A DNA stretch of 64,000 nucleotides from Mycobacterium sp. 141 (GTDB lineage: Bacteria; Actinomycetota; Actinomycetes; Mycobacteriales; Mycobacteriaceae): contig NZ_KB908261.1 of NCBI RefSeq assembly GCF_000382405.1, positions 108,128 to 172,127 of the forward strand. The letters are read 5' to 3'. The position numbers were made by a program, and so were the translations under genes. Each line of letters opens with the position of its first letter. The first letter of the stretch is position 1. Under the pieces are notes generated by a model. The model saw nothing but the letters and a program-made list of their open reading frames with translations. It ran no database searches and was not told the DNA's origin. This document shows, piece by piece, positions 39,786 to 50,093 of this stretch.

Positions 39786-40754
39786 ATGCGCGCAGCACAG
39801 ATCACTCGGCTCGACGGACCGTCTGCGGTACAGGTGGCCGAGATCGATGAGCCGTCCGGCGACGGGGTGGTGATCGACGTTCACGCGGCGGGGGTGGCAT
39901 TTCCCGACGCGCTGCTGACGCGTGGCCTTTACCAGTACAAGCCCGAGCTGCCGTGCACCCCTGGCGCGGAGGTTGCCGGCGTGGTGCGCCGTGCACCTGC
40001 AGGCGCCCACGTGAGCGCGGGCGACCGGGTGCTGGGACTGACCATGCTGTCCGGCGGTATGGCCGAAGTCGTTGCGCTGCCGCCCGACCGGGTGTTCGCC
40101 CTGCCCGAATCGGTGTCGTTCGAATCCGGGGCCGGCATCCTGTTCAACGACATGACTGTGCATTTCGCACTGCGCACCCGCGGCCGGCTGGCGGATGGTG
40201 AGACAGTCCTGGTGCACGGCGCAGCCGGAGGAATCGGTACTTCGGCGCTGCGCCTGGCGCCTGCGCTGGGCGCAGCCCGCACCGTCGCCGTGGTCTCCAC
40301 CGAGGAGAAGGCCGAGATCGCCAGGGCGGCAGGGGCTTCCGATGTGGTGCTGACCGAAGGCTTCCGTGCTGCGGTCAAAGAGCTGACGGGCGGCCGCGGC
40401 GTCGACGTCGTGGTCGACCCGGTCGGCGGTGATCGGTTCACCGACTCGCTGCGGTCGCTCGCCGTAGGCGGGCGGCTACTGGTGATCGGCTTCACCGGCG
40501 GGGAGATCCCGACGGTCAAGGTGAACCGATTGCTGCTCAACAATATTGACGTCGTCGGCGCAGGCTGGGGTGCGTGGATGTTCTCCCACCCCGGCTACGT
40601 GGCCGAACAGTGGGCCGAACTCGCGCCGTTGCTGGCCTCCGGCGCGATCCTGCCGCCTGCTCCCGAGGTCTATCCGCTGGAGCAGGCGGGCGAGGCCATT
40701 GCGTCGCTGGAAAACCGCAGTGCCAAGGGCAAGGTGGTGCTGCGCCTGCGCTGA
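39786..40754 (+). CDS. Zinc-free quinone-oxidoreductase-type dehydrogenase
   Basis: A 322-residue medium-chain reductase lacking zinc ligands, as in QOR/zeta-crystallin. The NADPH Rossmann motif is VLVHGAAGGIGTSALRLA, and FNDMTVHFALRTRGRL follows the family pattern. It would reduce quinones or enones with NADPH. ATG at 39786 follows GAAAGAG. Divergent from the alpha/beta hydrolase across a 183-bp AT-richer gap that must hold both promoters. Confidence 0.85.
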   Translation: MRAAQITRLDGPSAVQVAEIDEPSGDGVVIDVHAAGVAFPDALLTRGLYQYKPELPCTPGAEVAGVVRRAPAGAHVSAGDRVLGLTMLSGGMAEVVALPPDRVFALPESVSFESGAGILFNDMTVHFALRTRGRLADGETVLVHGAAGGIGTSALRLAPALGAARTVAVVSTEEKAEIARAAGASDVVLTEGFRAAVKELTGGRGVDVVVDPVGGDRFTDSLRSLAVGGRLLVIGFTGGEIPTVKVNRLLLNNIDVVGAGWGAWMFSHPGYVAEQWAELAPLLASGAILPPAPEVYPLEQAGEAIASLENRSAKGKVVLRLR

Positions 40755-40838
40755 ATCGTGGCGTCAGGACAGGCTGCCAGAAACCCACGAATGACCGCCT
40801 GCGTCGATATCGTTTAGATGTCCACGTAAGGGAGAAAC

Positions 40839-41936
40839 ATGCCGAGACGCCTGGTGCTGTGCTGCGACGGCACATGGAACACCCCCGATCAACAGGCGCC
40901 GACCAACGTCACCAAGGTCGCCCTCGCCGTGGCCGATCATGACGCCAGGGGAACCGAACAACGAGTCTTCTACTCCCTGGGTGTCGGCACCACACGAGGT
41001 GAGCGGATCATTGGCGGTGCGTTCGGATACGGGCTGTCGCACAACGTCATCGAGGCCTACCGATTCCTGGTGGAGAATTACGTCCCGGGTGACGAACTGT
41101 TCTTCTTCGGGTTCAGCCGGGGCGCCTTCACCGTGCGCAGCGCCGCGGGATTCGTCCGCAATGCCGGCATCCTGAGGCCGCAGCATGCCGACCGGATCGG
41201 CGAGGCCTACACGCTCTACCGCGACCGGACCAGTAAGACACATCCGCGGAGCACCGAGGCGACCCTGTTCCGACGGTCATTCTCGTATGAGTCCCGAATC
41301 CGTTTCATCGGCGTCTGGGACACGGTCGGTGCACTGGGCATTCCCGTGACCGGCCTCGCCAAGCTGGTGAACAAGCGATGGAGGTTTCACGACACGGACC
41401 TGAGCAGCTACGTCGACGCGGCCTTCCAGGCGCTGGCCATCGACGAGATGCGCGGCCCGTTCCGCCCGACGCTGTGGGCCCATCAGCCGGATCCCCCGGA
41501 AAACCAACGGGTGGAACAGGTCTGGTTCTCCGGCGTGCATTCCGACGTTGGCGGCGGATATCCGGAACACGACCTGAGCGACATCACGCTGCTGTGGATG
41601 GTGGGCTGTGCGCGTGACTGCGGCCTGGCTTTCTATCCCACAGCGTTCGACCAACACCCGCCGGGCGCGGCGCCGCCGGCCCCGGAGGAAGAGACCCTTG
41701 CCACCCAGACGCAGGTGTACCCCGACGCGTTCGGCAAACAGCACCAGACCCGAACCGGCATATACCGGCTGATCACGCGGTACGTCCGCCAGCCGGGCGC
41801 CACCGATCCCGACACCGAGTATGTCGCATCGAGTGCGCTCACGCGCAGTCGTGCGCTGGCGCCCGCCGCGACAACCACGCTCGGCTTCCTCGAAGGCAGT
41901 CCACGCTCGATGCCGGTGCGGTACCTGCGGCGCTGA
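40839..41936 (+). CDS. DUF2235 alpha/beta hydrolase (Tle-like)
   Basis: A 365-residue DUF2235 protein. The start motif LVLCCDGTWNTPDQQAPTNV, the nucleophile elbow FFFGFSRGAFTVRSAAG and the histidine-containing WFSGVHSDVGGGYPEHDLSD are all typical of the family, whose members include phospholipase-type effectors of type VI secretion. No signal sequence, secretion partner or immunity gene is seen here, so an intracellular housekeeping hydrolase is the more modest reading. Substrate unknown. Confidence 0.85.
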   Translation: MPRRLVLCCDGTWNTPDQQAPTNVTKVALAVADHDARGTEQRVFYSLGVGTTRGERIIGGAFGYGLSHNVIEAYRFLVENYVPGDELFFFGFSRGAFTVRSAAGFVRNAGILRPQHADRIGEAYTLYRDRTSKTHPRSTEATLFRRSFSYESRIRFIGVWDTVGALGIPVTGLAKLVNKRWRFHDTDLSSYVDAAFQALAIDEMRGPFRPTLWAHQPDPPENQRVEQVWFSGVHSDVGGGYPEHDLSDITLLWMVGCARDCGLAFYPTAFDQHPPGAAPPAPEEETLATQTQVYPDAFGKQHQTRTGIYRLITRYVRQPGATDPDTEYVASSALTRSRALAPAATTTLGFLEGSPRSMPVRYLRR

Positions 41937-42124
41937 CACCGTGCCGGGCACGGCCCGCTCGGGTGTCTACACCGGGGCATACAGGTCTTGTCCCGCCATG
42001 AATGGGTGTCTGACCCGATGGTGATCGACCGTCCTACCGAGAAGACTGGCCTCACACCAAGTTGCTCTGCCGCCCGGCGGAGATCACCGATTTGGGAAAG
42101 GTGTCTCGAACTTCGGAGTAGCAC

Positions 42125-45043
42125 ATGCAGAAGGGTCCGACCGACAGACCGGCGGTGTCCAACCGGGCCCGCATCCTGATCAGCGCAGCCGTCGCCGTTG
42201 TCGTACTCCTGCTTGTCGTTTCTCGGCTGTTGAACTCATACCTCGACTGGTTGTGGTTCGGAGAAGTCGGTTTCCGCAACGTCTGGATCACCGTTGCGTT
42301 GACGCGGGTGGCGCTCTTCGTCGCGGTGACCCTGCTCGTCGGCGGCAGTGTTCTGCTGGCGATGAGGTTGGCATATCGCAGCCGGCTGATTTTCGTCCCG
42401 ACCCGGCGCGACAACAACTCGGTCACGCTGTATCGGGCCCTCGCAATGCGCCGGCCACGCTTGCTGTCATGGGGCGTCGCATCGGCGATCGCGGCGCTGT
42501 GCGGTCTGGTCGGGCAGACCAGTTGGGTCACGGCTCAACTGTTCCTGCACGGTGAACCCTTCGGTATCGCCGATCCGGAATTCGGGCGCGACATCGCCTT
42601 CTTCGTGTTCGACCTACCCTTCTACCGATTCGTACTCAACTGGCTTTTCGTCGCCGTATGCCTGGCCTTGGTGGCAAATGTAATGACGCACCACCTCTTC
42701 GGCGGCATCCGACTGACCGACGGCAAGGCCACGCTCACGCAGGCCGCCCGGATGCAGATCGCCGTGCTGGCCGGCACAGCCATCCTGCTGAAGGTTGTCG
42801 CGTACTGGCTCGATCACTACGAATTGGTGTTCAGCACCCACAAAGAACCGACGTTCACCGGTGCCGGCTACACCGCCATCCATGCCGAGCTACCGGCCAA
42901 GCTCGTCTTGCTCGTGATAGCGGTGCTGTGCGCATTGGCAATATTCGCGGTGATCTTCCTGCGGGACATGCGGATTCCGGCGATGGCGATCGCACTGCTC
43001 GTGCTGTCATCAGTTCTGGTGGGCGGCGCATGGCCGCTGGTGTTGGAACAGTTCTCGGTGCGGCCCAACGCAGCCGACGTCGAGCGCCCCTACATCGAAC
43101 GCAACATCGCGGCGACTCGCGACGCGTACCGGCTCGGCAACGACTGGGTCGAATACCACGACTATCCCGGCATCGGGACCAAAAATCCCCGTGACGTCGC
43201 CGCGGACGTCACCACCATCGCCAATGCGCGGTTGCTCGACCCCAATGTGCTCTCCCGGACGTTCACCCAGCAACAGCAGCTCAAGAATTTCTACAGCTTC
43301 CCAGCCGAATTGGACATCGACCGCTATCACATAGACGGCCAGCTGCGGGATTACATCGTCGGCGTCCGCGAACTGTCACCGGACAGCCTGACCGGGAATC
43401 AGACCGACTGGATCAACCGGCATACCGTCTACACCCACGGCAACGGTTTCGTTGCCGCACCGGCGAATCGGGTGAATGCGGCGGTCCGTGACGCCCCGAA
43501 CACCTCGGAACCCTCCGACAGCAACAGTGGCTACCCGATCTACACGATCAGCGACATCGCCTCTCATGGGTCCGATCGACAGCTCATCCGGGTCGACCAA
43601 CCACGCATCTACTTCGGCGAAGTGATCGCCCAGGCGGATCCGGACTATGCAATAGTCGGCGGAACGCCGGATGCGCCGCCCCGCGAGTACGACACTGACA
43701 CCTCGAAGTACTCCTACACCGGTGCCGGCGGCGTGCCGATCGGCAACTGGTTCAACCGCACGTTGTTCGCCGCCAAGTTCACCGAACGCAACATCTTGTT
43801 CTCGCGCGCGATCAGTGCGGAATCGAAACTGATCCTCTACCGGAACCCGAAGGAGCGCGTGCAGCGCGTGGCCCCGTGGCTGACCACTGACACCAATGCC
43901 TATCCGGCAGTGGTCAATGGACGCATCGTCTGGATTGTCGATGCATACACGACCCTGGAGCGGTATCCCTACGCGCAGCGCAGCTCGCTGCAAGGACCGG
44001 TGACCGGCGCCGGCGGCATCACTCGACCCGGCGCACCGGTCGGGTACGTGCGCAACTCCGTCAAGGCCACCGTCGACGCCTACGACGGCACCGTGACGCT
44101 CTACCAGGTCGACCGCGACGATCCCGTGCTACGCGCATGGATGCACGCCTTCCCCGGCGTCGTGCAATCCCCGGACAAGGTGTCTGACGAACTGCGCGCG
44201 CATTTCCGCTATCCCGAAGATCTGTTCAAGATCCAGCGGGAGATCTTGGCGAGATACCACGTCGACGAACCTCGAGAGTTCTTCACCACCAACGCATTCT
44301 GGTCGGTGCCCAGCGATCCGACCACTGACTCCGACGAACCGCAGCCACCGTCCTACGTCCTCATCGGTGACCAGCAGAGCGCACGACCGTCGTTCCGGCT
44401 GGCCAGCGCGATGGTCGGGTACAACAGGGAATTCCTGTCGGCCCACATCTCGGTGTATTCCGATCCGGAGAACTACGGCAAGATCAGCGTGCTGCAGCTA
44501 CCGACGGATACGCTGACACAAGGTCCGCAACAGATCCAGAACTCGATGATCTCCGACACTCGGGTCGCCTCCGAGCGCACCCTGCTGGAGCGATCCAACC
44601 GAATCCACTACGGCAACCTCCTGACACTGCCGATCGCCGACGGCGGCGTGCTCTACGTGGAACCTCTTTATACCGAGCGCATCCCGACCACACCCCACAG
44701 CTCGACATTCCCACAGCTTTCCCGGGTGCTGGTCGGCTTGCGCGAACCCCGTGCCGACGGTGGAGTCCGAATCGGCTACGCCCCAACGCTGGCCGAAGCC
44801 CTCGATCAAGTATTCGGTCCCGGCGCTGGGCGCGCGGCGACCGCCCCCGGTGGCGATGCCGCCGCGACACCGCCACCGGATATGCCGCGGCCACAATCTC
44901 CCCCACCCGCCGCCGTGCCACCGACCACCGGTGGTCCACCCCAAACAGCGACTGAACTCAAAGAGGCACTCACGGAGTTACGCGCGGTTCTCGATCGCCT
45001 CGAAAAAGCGGTCAACGCACACGAAAACGCGGGCGGACAGTAA
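42125..45043 (+). CDS. UPF0182 large membrane protein (Rv0064-like)
   Basis: A 972-residue UPF0182 protein. Seven transmembrane helices occupy the first third (from about residue 17 to 310), followed by a large extracytoplasmic domain with the family stretches RPNAADVERPYIERNIAATR and PRIYFGEVIAQADPDYAIVG. A Pro/Ala-rich linker (about 900-930) leads to a short predicted coiled coil (LKEALTELRAVLDRLEKAV). GGAGTAGCAC precedes the ATG. M. tuberculosis has two members, Rv0064 and Rv3193c; the isocitrate dehydrogenase gene 14 kb away recalls Rv0064-Rv0066c. Function unknown. Confidence 0.92.
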   Translation: MQKGPTDRPAVSNRARILISAAVAVVVLLLVVSRLLNSYLDWLWFGEVGFRNVWITVALTRVALFVAVTLLVGGSVLLAMRLAYRSRLIFVPTRRDNNSVTLYRALAMRRPRLLSWGVASAIAALCGLVGQTSWVTAQLFLHGEPFGIADPEFGRDIAFFVFDLPFYRFVLNWLFVAVCLALVANVMTHHLFGGIRLTDGKATLTQAARMQIAVLAGTAILLKVVAYWLDHYELVFSTHKEPTFTGAGYTAIHAELPAKLVLLVIAVLCALAIFAVIFLRDMRIPAMAIALLVLSSVLVGGAWPLVLEQFSVRPNAADVERPYIERNIAATRDAYRLGNDWVEYHDYPGIGTKNPRDVAADVTTIANARLLDPNVLSRTFTQQQQLKNFYSFPAELDIDRYHIDGQLRDYIVGVRELSPDSLTGNQTDWINRHTVYTHGNGFVAAPANRVNAAVRDAPNTSEPSDSNSGYPIYTISDIASHGSDRQLIRVDQPRIYFGEVIAQADPDYAIVGGTPDAPPREYDTDTSKYSYTGAGGVPIGNWFNRTLFAAKFTERNILFSRAISAESKLILYRNPKERVQRVAPWLTTDTNAYPAVVNGRIVWIVDAYTTLERYPYAQRSSLQGPVTGAGGITRPGAPVGYVRNSVKATVDAYDGTVTLYQVDRDDPVLRAWMHAFPGVVQSPDKVSDELRAHFRYPEDLFKIQREILARYHVDEPREFFTTNAFWSVPSDPTTDSDEPQPPSYVLIGDQQSARPSFRLASAMVGYNREFLSAHISVYSDPENYGKISVLQLPTDTLTQGPQQIQNSMISDTRVASERTLLERSNRIHYGNLLTLPIADGGVLYVEPLYTERIPTTPHSSTFPQLSRVLVGLREPRADGGVRIGYAPTLAEALDQVFGPGAGRAATAPGGDAAATPPPDMPRPQSPPPAAVPPTTGGPPQTATELKEALTELRAVLDRLEKAVNAHENAGGQ

Positions 45044-45075
45044 TCACTGCTCGCACACGCAAGAAAGCGCACCAT

Positions 45076-45315
45076 ATGAAGACCAAGCCACTGGATGCGG
45101 TCCAGCCGGCTCAGGACGTCGCCGCGAGGCTGGCAACGGAATTCGACGGGCTGCTGCCACCCGAACTCGTGACCCGCATCGTGGTGGAAGCCATCCGCGA
45201 TCTCCACGGACAGGTGCAGCCCAAAGCCTTCCCCGAACTACTGCACCGGCTCGCCCACTATCGACTCGACATCGCGTGCGGCAGAACTCAGGCTTCGACG
45301 GTCGCGTCCCCGTAG
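45076..45315 (+). CDS. Small helical protein, probable three-helix bundle
   Basis: A 79-residue protein starting MKTKPLDAVQPAQDVAARLA, with three predicted helices and a Pro-Pro turn (DGLLPPELVTRIVVEA). It resembles small mycobacterial helical-bundle proteins found beside metabolic or regulatory genes. It follows the UPF0182 gene by 32 bp on the same strand and may be co-transcribed. Function unknown. Confidence 0.6.
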   Translation: MKTKPLDAVQPAQDVAARLATEFDGLLPPELVTRIVVEAIRDLHGQVQPKAFPELLHRLAHYRLDIACGRTQASTVASP

Positions 45316-45398
45316 AAGACCGACATTTGCAGCCTGACCTACATCGGCACCGGCGAGCGAGCCCGCCATTGACACGCAGCAGCACGACACGCTTGACA

Positions 45399-46655
45399 TC
45401 AGGAGGCGGCTACGGCGACGCCGGCCAATATTCCGGGGACGACGACCGCGAGCGCCAGGGCGAGCCCGAGGAGCCTACGGAACAGCATGTCCTGGTGTTT
45501 GACAGCGCTGTTGCCGATGATCAGGGTGCCGGCCACGTGGATGGGGTTCATGACCATGAGAGCAGCCGGTGCGCAGATGGCCGCGATGACCCAGAACACT
45601 CCCGGTGACCCACCGAAGGCGGTGAATGCCAGCGGCATCATCAGCCCCAGGACTCCAAGGGTCGAGCTCTCGATGTTGCACAGGAACGCCGTCGTATAGG
45701 CCAGGACGAAAATGAGCAGGACCCCGGCGCCGAGGTGCTGGAGGTCCTTCTCGATCGAGTCCATGGTGCCGATCTTTTCCATGAGCCCGAGGTAGGTGAG
45801 CAGGCCGCACAGGAGCAGCACGCTGTTCCAGGGGATCCGAGCGAGCAGCGCATGCTCCTTGGGATGAAAGACGATCTGGAGCAGCGCAGCCAGGCACATG
45901 GCCGTCACACCGACATCTGTCTTGGGGACGACGACGAGGACGACGAAGAGGATGAGGGAGAGACCCGAGCACCAGGCATAGGTCTTGTGATGCTGTTGCC
46001 CCTCCGACGACTCGGCCAGTGGTGGTGCGGGCCATACGACGAAGGCCTGTCCGCGCCGCGCTCGGAGGGCGAGGATGAGCTGGAGGGCGATGACGACGAT
46101 GACTGCGACCGCGACGGAAACCGCCCACAGTCCCCAGCCGGAGTAGTGCACGTGGAATTTGTCCGCGGCGGTGCGCACGACGGCGCCGGTGGGGTTGAGC
46201 GGTGAGAGTCCGGCGCTATTGGCCCCGATGATGACGGCGAGCTCGCAAAGGTAGAAGCTGCGGCGGTAACGCTCACCGAGGTGGGCAACCATTGGCACGA
46301 GGAAGGCGATGGGCGCCGTGGAGAAGGCACCCGCCGTGGAGAGAGCACCGGCGATGAGGAAGCCGGCCCATGGCAGCAGCGCCTCACGATCGCCGACGGC
46401 CGCGTAGATTTTCTCCACGACGTGCGCAAGGGCGCCGCTGCGTTCAAGGTGCGCGAAGAGCAGGGAGACGCCGGCGATGAGCACGAAGATGCTGCCGGGG
46501 AAAGTCGTGTACATCGTCGTCGGGTTCAGGCCCGAAACGGCCAGCACGGGCAAGGCCGCGGCGAGCGCGAGCGCGCCGATGTTCATCCGCCGCCAGATCG
46601 CCACGATCAGTACGACGAGAAGGAGTGCTATGGATAGGATTTGGGCCGACGACAT
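45399..46655 (-). CDS. MatC/CitMHS-like dicarboxylate transporter
   Basis: A 418-residue permease with about 11-12 helices, of the ion-transporter superfamily that includes the malonate carrier MatC and SLC13 proteins. Family features are the internal Ser/Pro-rich hairpins LIAGALSTAGAFSTAPIAF and NSAGLSPLNPTGAVVRTAAD, and in the second half FLCNIESSTLGVLGLMMPLA. The ATG at 46655 follows GAGGAGG, which rules out an in-frame start eight codons earlier. It lies downstream of a malic-enzyme gene, suggesting uptake of malate or a related C3-C4 dicarboxylate. Substrate is inference. Confidence 0.8.
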   Translation of the reverse strand: MSSAQILSIALLLVVLIVAIWRRMNIGALALAAALPVLAVSGLNPTTMYTTFPGSIFVLIAGVSLLFAHLERSGALAHVVEKIYAAVGDREALLPWAGFLIAGALSTAGAFSTAPIAFLVPMVAHLGERYRRSFYLCELAVIIGANSAGLSPLNPTGAVVRTAADKFHVHYSGWGLWAVSVAVAVIVVIALQLILALRARRGQAFVVWPAPPLAESSEGQQHHKTYAWCSGLSLILFVVLVVVPKTDVGVTAMCLAALLQIVFHPKEHALLARIPWNSVLLLCGLLTYLGLMEKIGTMDSIEKDLQHLGAGVLLIFVLAYTTAFLCNIESSTLGVLGLMMPLAFTAFGGSPGVFWVIAAICAPAALMVMNPIHVAGTLIIGNSAVKHQDMLFRRLLGLALALAVVVPGILAGVAVAAS

Positions 46656-46963
46656 CGGTGGCCTCCTCGTCGTAGACACGCGCTCCGGATCACCTGCGGG
46701 CTTCCTCCGGAGGTTATACCGATGACGTTGGTTGCGTGCTCATTTCGCGTAGCTGTGCGTCTACTCCCCTGTCGACTTCTCACCGCTCCCCGGAAGTCCG
46801 GAGCAGGCTCGATTCAGCCCGAGCTTGACGCCGCAATCGACTGCACTGCAACATATTTGACCGGATAGAATCGTCATTTCCCGGTCAACCTTTCGTTGGC
46901 AGCAGCGTCGGGTCGTTCTGGCAATGAACATGATTCCCGGTGGCCGCACACCGTTCGGCACCA
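46656..46963. other. Gap between malic enzyme and transporter genes
   Basis: About 308 bp, no convincing coding frame. A 10-bp palindrome CCTCCGGAGG lies at 46704-46713, about 50 bp upstream of the transporter start. The gap suggests the transporter has its own promoter. Confidence 0.4.
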
Positions 46964-48607
46964 TCAGTCGTCGTAGCTCGGGCGCCACCGAATGCCCTCG
47001 ATAGCGCGGCCGATGTTGTCGTAGGTCTTTCTGGCCACGCCGTCGGCGACGGCCGCGTGGTACACCGCCTCCGTGACTGCCGTCGATATGGCCGGCAGAT
47101 CGGTGACGCTGGGCAGCAGACCCGCGCCGGGTGCGGTTGGGTCAGACTGGCGGGCAACGGCTTTGGCAGCGGCGTCGAGCATCCGGTTGGTCACGCGGGT
47201 GGCACCGGACACGGCCACTCCCAGTCCGATTCCGGGGAACGTCAGGACGTTGTTGGCCTGGCTGACGGTATAGGTGACGCCGTCGTATTGCACTGGGGCC
47301 GAGGGTGAACCGGTCGCCACCAAGGCACGGCCGTTCGACCATGTGATCACCTCGTCCGGGGTGGCCTCCATGCGAGAAGTCGGATTCGAGATCGGGAAGA
47401 CCAGCGGGCGGGCGGTACCCGCTGCCATCGCTTCGATGACCTCGCGAGTGAAGGCGCCAGGCACACTCGCGCAACCCAGCAGAATGGTCGGTCCGGCCAG
47501 CTTGACGGTCTCGAGCAGGTCCACCCGCCGATCCGCCGGGAACCCGAGCTGCTGCCGGTTCTTGGCGTAGGGCACTTGAAATTCGTGCAGCCCGTCCATG
47601 TCGTCGAACAACAAGCCTTGCTTGTCGATCGGCCAGATGCGCGCCGCCGCCTGCTCTGCGGTCGCCCCGGCGGCGATCATCGCGTCGCGGATCTGGTCGG
47701 CGATCCCGATCCCGGCACTGCCTGCGCCGAGCACCACCACGGTCTGCTCGGTCATCGGGACGCCCGTGACCTTCAGCCCGGCGTACAGGGCTGCCATCAC
47801 CACCGCGCCGGTGCCCTGTACGTCGTCGTTGAACACGCAGTACTCCGATGAGTACCGGTTTAGGATCGCGCGCGCGTTAGCCGCACCGAAATCCTCGAAA
47901 TGCAGCATGGCGTGCGGGAACAGGCGGTGCACGGTCTTCACGTAGCGCTCGATGAACTCGTCGTATTCGGTGCCGCGCCGGCGCGGATGACGATTGCCCA
48001 CGTAGAACGGATCATTGAGGAGCTGCTCGTTATCGGTGCCGACATCGAGTGACACCGCGATGGTTCGGCGCGGATCGATGCCACCGCCTGCGGTGTAGAG
48101 AGCAAGTTTCCCGGCGCTGATCTGGATGCCGCCCACCCCCCAGTCACCGATACCCAGTATCGACTCGGCGTCAGTGCACACGATCAAGTCGACGTCATCG
48201 GGACCCTGGCGAAGAGTTTCGAAGGATTCTGCGATCTCATCGGGATGGTCGATGGAGAGGTAGATGCCCCGTTGCCCACGGTATTCGCCGGAGAATCGCT
48301 GGATGGCCTGGGAAACCGTCGGGGTGTATACCACCGGCATCAGCTCGGTCAGATACTCGGAAAGCACCTTGAAGAACAGGATCTCGTGGCGGTAGCGCAA
48401 CTGATCAAGAGCCAGGTTACGCGCCATATCCGTTGGCATTCCCTGCAACTGGCGCCACACCCGCTCGGCCTGCTGGTCCAGCGTCAACACACCGGAGGGC
48501 AGTCTGCCCGTCAGCCCGAGCTGCTGCCGCTGCTCATGGGTGAACCCCACCCCACGATTGAGACTCGGAACGGACAAAGCGACGGGAACATGCGGTGTGC
48601 CGGTCAT
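46964..48607 (-). CDS. mez: NAD(P)-dependent malic enzyme
   Basis: A 547-residue malic enzyme converting malate to pyruvate and CO2 with reduction of NAD(P). Motifs: the N-terminal YTPTVSQAIQRFSGEYRGQR, metal-binding HFEDFGAANARAILNRY and FNDDVQGTGAVVMAAL, the Rossmann motif VVLGAGSAGIGIAD and the FPISNPTSRMEATPDEV C-terminal region. GAGGTG precedes the ATG. It comes after the broken exchanger gene in the same orientation as the polyhydroxyalkanoate gene train, where it could supply reducing power; mycobacteria also use it in the reductive carboxylating direction. Confidence 0.93.
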   Translation of the reverse strand: MTGTPHVPVALSVPSLNRGVGFTHEQRQQLGLTGRLPSGVLTLDQQAERVWRQLQGMPTDMARNLALDQLRYRHEILFFKVLSEYLTELMPVVYTPTVSQAIQRFSGEYRGQRGIYLSIDHPDEIAESFETLRQGPDDVDLIVCTDAESILGIGDWGVGGIQISAGKLALYTAGGGIDPRRTIAVSLDVGTDNEQLLNDPFYVGNRHPRRRGTEYDEFIERYVKTVHRLFPHAMLHFEDFGAANARAILNRYSSEYCVFNDDVQGTGAVVMAALYAGLKVTGVPMTEQTVVVLGAGSAGIGIADQIRDAMIAAGATAEQAAARIWPIDKQGLLFDDMDGLHEFQVPYAKNRQQLGFPADRRVDLLETVKLAGPTILLGCASVPGAFTREVIEAMAAGTARPLVFPISNPTSRMEATPDEVITWSNGRALVATGSPSAPVQYDGVTYTVSQANNVLTFPGIGLGVAVSGATRVTNRMLDAAAKAVARQSDPTAPGAGLLPSVTDLPAISTAVTEAVYHAAVADGVARKTYDNIGRAIEGIRWRPSYDD

Positions 48608-48639
48608 TTCACCTCATCATTCGTTGATTTCGGGCAGGG

Positions 48640-49163
48640 TCATACGGCGTAGAAGGTGAGTCCGAGCACCGCGTAGATGGCGAGCAGTTGCAAGCCTTCG
48701 AACCATGTGGATTCACCGCGCTGGGTGACCTCGTTGCCGATGATGACCGCCAAGAAGATCGCGCCGATCTCGAACCCGTTGAACACCAGGGGCATCGGGA
48801 ACGGTCCGAGCACGAACGACGCCAGCACCAGCACCGGGGCGACGAACAGCGCGATCTGGGCAGCCCGGCCCCCAGCGCGAACAGCGCGATGATCAACTCC
48901 GGGGCGTTGCCGAATGTCACGTTGAGCAGAGCACCCAGCCCCGGACCCGAGCGGGCCGCCAGCTCCTCGGTTGCGCGGCCCATCAGCGCTGCCGTCGGTA
49001 TCACGCCGAGCGCGGACGCGGCGAACACGGCTACCGCGTCGGCGTGCACGAATTCCAGCAGGATCGCGACCGGGATCAACGGCACCAGCAGGTACGGCCA
49101 GCCCTCCCCCGTCAGCAGAAACGGCTTGGGGCGTTCAGTGGCCGACGTCACAGCACTCGTCAT
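48640..49163 (-). pseudogene. Broken CaX-type cation/proton exchanger gene (internal deletion)
   Basis: The first 99 codons from ATG 49163 (GAAGGG upstream) encode a normal exchanger N-terminus ending in the first repeat GNAPELIIALFALGAGL. The frame then fails. In the neighbouring frame the sequence continues as the second-half repeat (AQIALFVAPVLVLASFVLG) and ends FEGLQLLAIYAVLGLTFYAV at 48640. About half of a usual 350-370-residue protein is missing. The join lies in GCTG near 48862-48866, flanked by a 13-bp direct repeat (48843-48855 and 48878-48890) that encodes the IALF core of both halves. The gene cannot make a working antiporter. Confidence 0.85.
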
Positions 49164-49217
49164 CGTGTCCCTTCGGCAGTTCGTCCGTGAGGACTCACTT
49201 TTCGATGGGTCCCGCAA

Positions 49218-50090
49218 TCAGCCGGGACTCACCGCAGCGCGTACCAGCGCGGCGGTCTCGGACGGAGTCTTTCCGACCTTGACACCGATGGCCTCGAGCG
49301 CGGTTTTCTTTGCCGAGGCGGTGCCGGATGATCCCGATACGATTGCGCCCGCGTGTCCCATGGTCTTGCCTTCGGGGGCAGTGAATCCGGCGATGTAACC
49401 GAACACCGGTTTGGTGATGTGCTCGGCGATGTAACGCGCGGCACGTTCCTCGGCGTCTCCGCCGATCTCGCCGATCATGACGATCAGGTCGGTTTGGGGA
49501 TCATCTTGAAATGCTTGTATGCAGTCGATGTGGGTGGTGCCGACTACGGGGTCGCCACCGATCCCGATGCATGACGAGAAACCGATGTCGCGGAGCTCGT
49601 ACATGATCTGATAGGTCAAGGTGCCCGACTTCGACACCAGGCCGATGGAACCCGCACTGGTGATGTCTGAAGGAATAATGCCCGCGTTGGATTGGCCGGG
49701 GCTGATCAGGCCGGGACAGTTCGGCCCGATCACGCGAGTGACGCCGGAATTGGCTGCGCGCTGGACGAATTCGGCGGTGTCCCGCACCGGAACACCCTCG
49801 GTGATCACCACGACCAGCGGTATCCCTGCATCGATCGCCTCATGGACTGCGTCTTTGGTGAACCGAGGCGGTACGAATACCACCGATACGTCGGCACCCG
49901 TCTCTTTGGCGGCCTCGGCCACGGTCGAGAAGACAGGTATGCCGTCGATCTCCTGACCACCCTTGCCCGGTGTCACGCCCGCCACGATATTGGTGCCGCC
50001 GGCCACCATGCGCCGGGTGTGCTTGAGACCTTCGGAACCCGTAATACCCTGCACCAGAACCCGGCTGGCCTTGTTGAGAAAAATCGGCAT
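49218..50090 (-). CDS. sucD: Succinate-CoA ligase, alpha subunit
   Basis: A 290-residue alpha subunit that binds CoA and carries the phosphohistidine. The CoA-binding Rossmann start is [16 protein letters not shown] and the active-site His246 lies in [17 protein letters not shown], the same number as in E. coli. It follows sucC by 3 bp. Mycobacteria normally have sucCD elsewhere (Rv0951-0952), so this may be a second set dedicated to the gene train here, interconverting succinate and succinyl-CoA or, by analogy, another acid. Confidence 0.93.
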   Translation of the reverse strand: MPIFLNKASRVLVQGITGSEGLKHTRRMVAGGTNIVAGVTPGKGGQEIDGIPVFSTVAEAAKETGADVSVVFVPPRFTKDAVHEAIDAGIPLVVVITEGVPVRDTAEFVQRAANSGVTRVIGPNCPGLISPGQSNAGIIPSDITSAGSIGLVSKSGTLTYQIMYELRDIGFSSCIGIGGDPVVGTTHIDCIQAFQDDPQTDLIVMIGEIGGDAEERAARYIAEHITKPVFGYIAGFTAPEGKTMGHAGAIVSGSSGTASAKKTALEAIGVKVGKTPSETAALVRAAVSPG

Positions 50091-50093
50091 CGT

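Noticed and set aside
40839..41936. DUF2235 protein as a type VI effector
   Set aside because: No type VI genes, signal, adaptor or immunity gene nearby; mycobacteria lack a typical type VI system.
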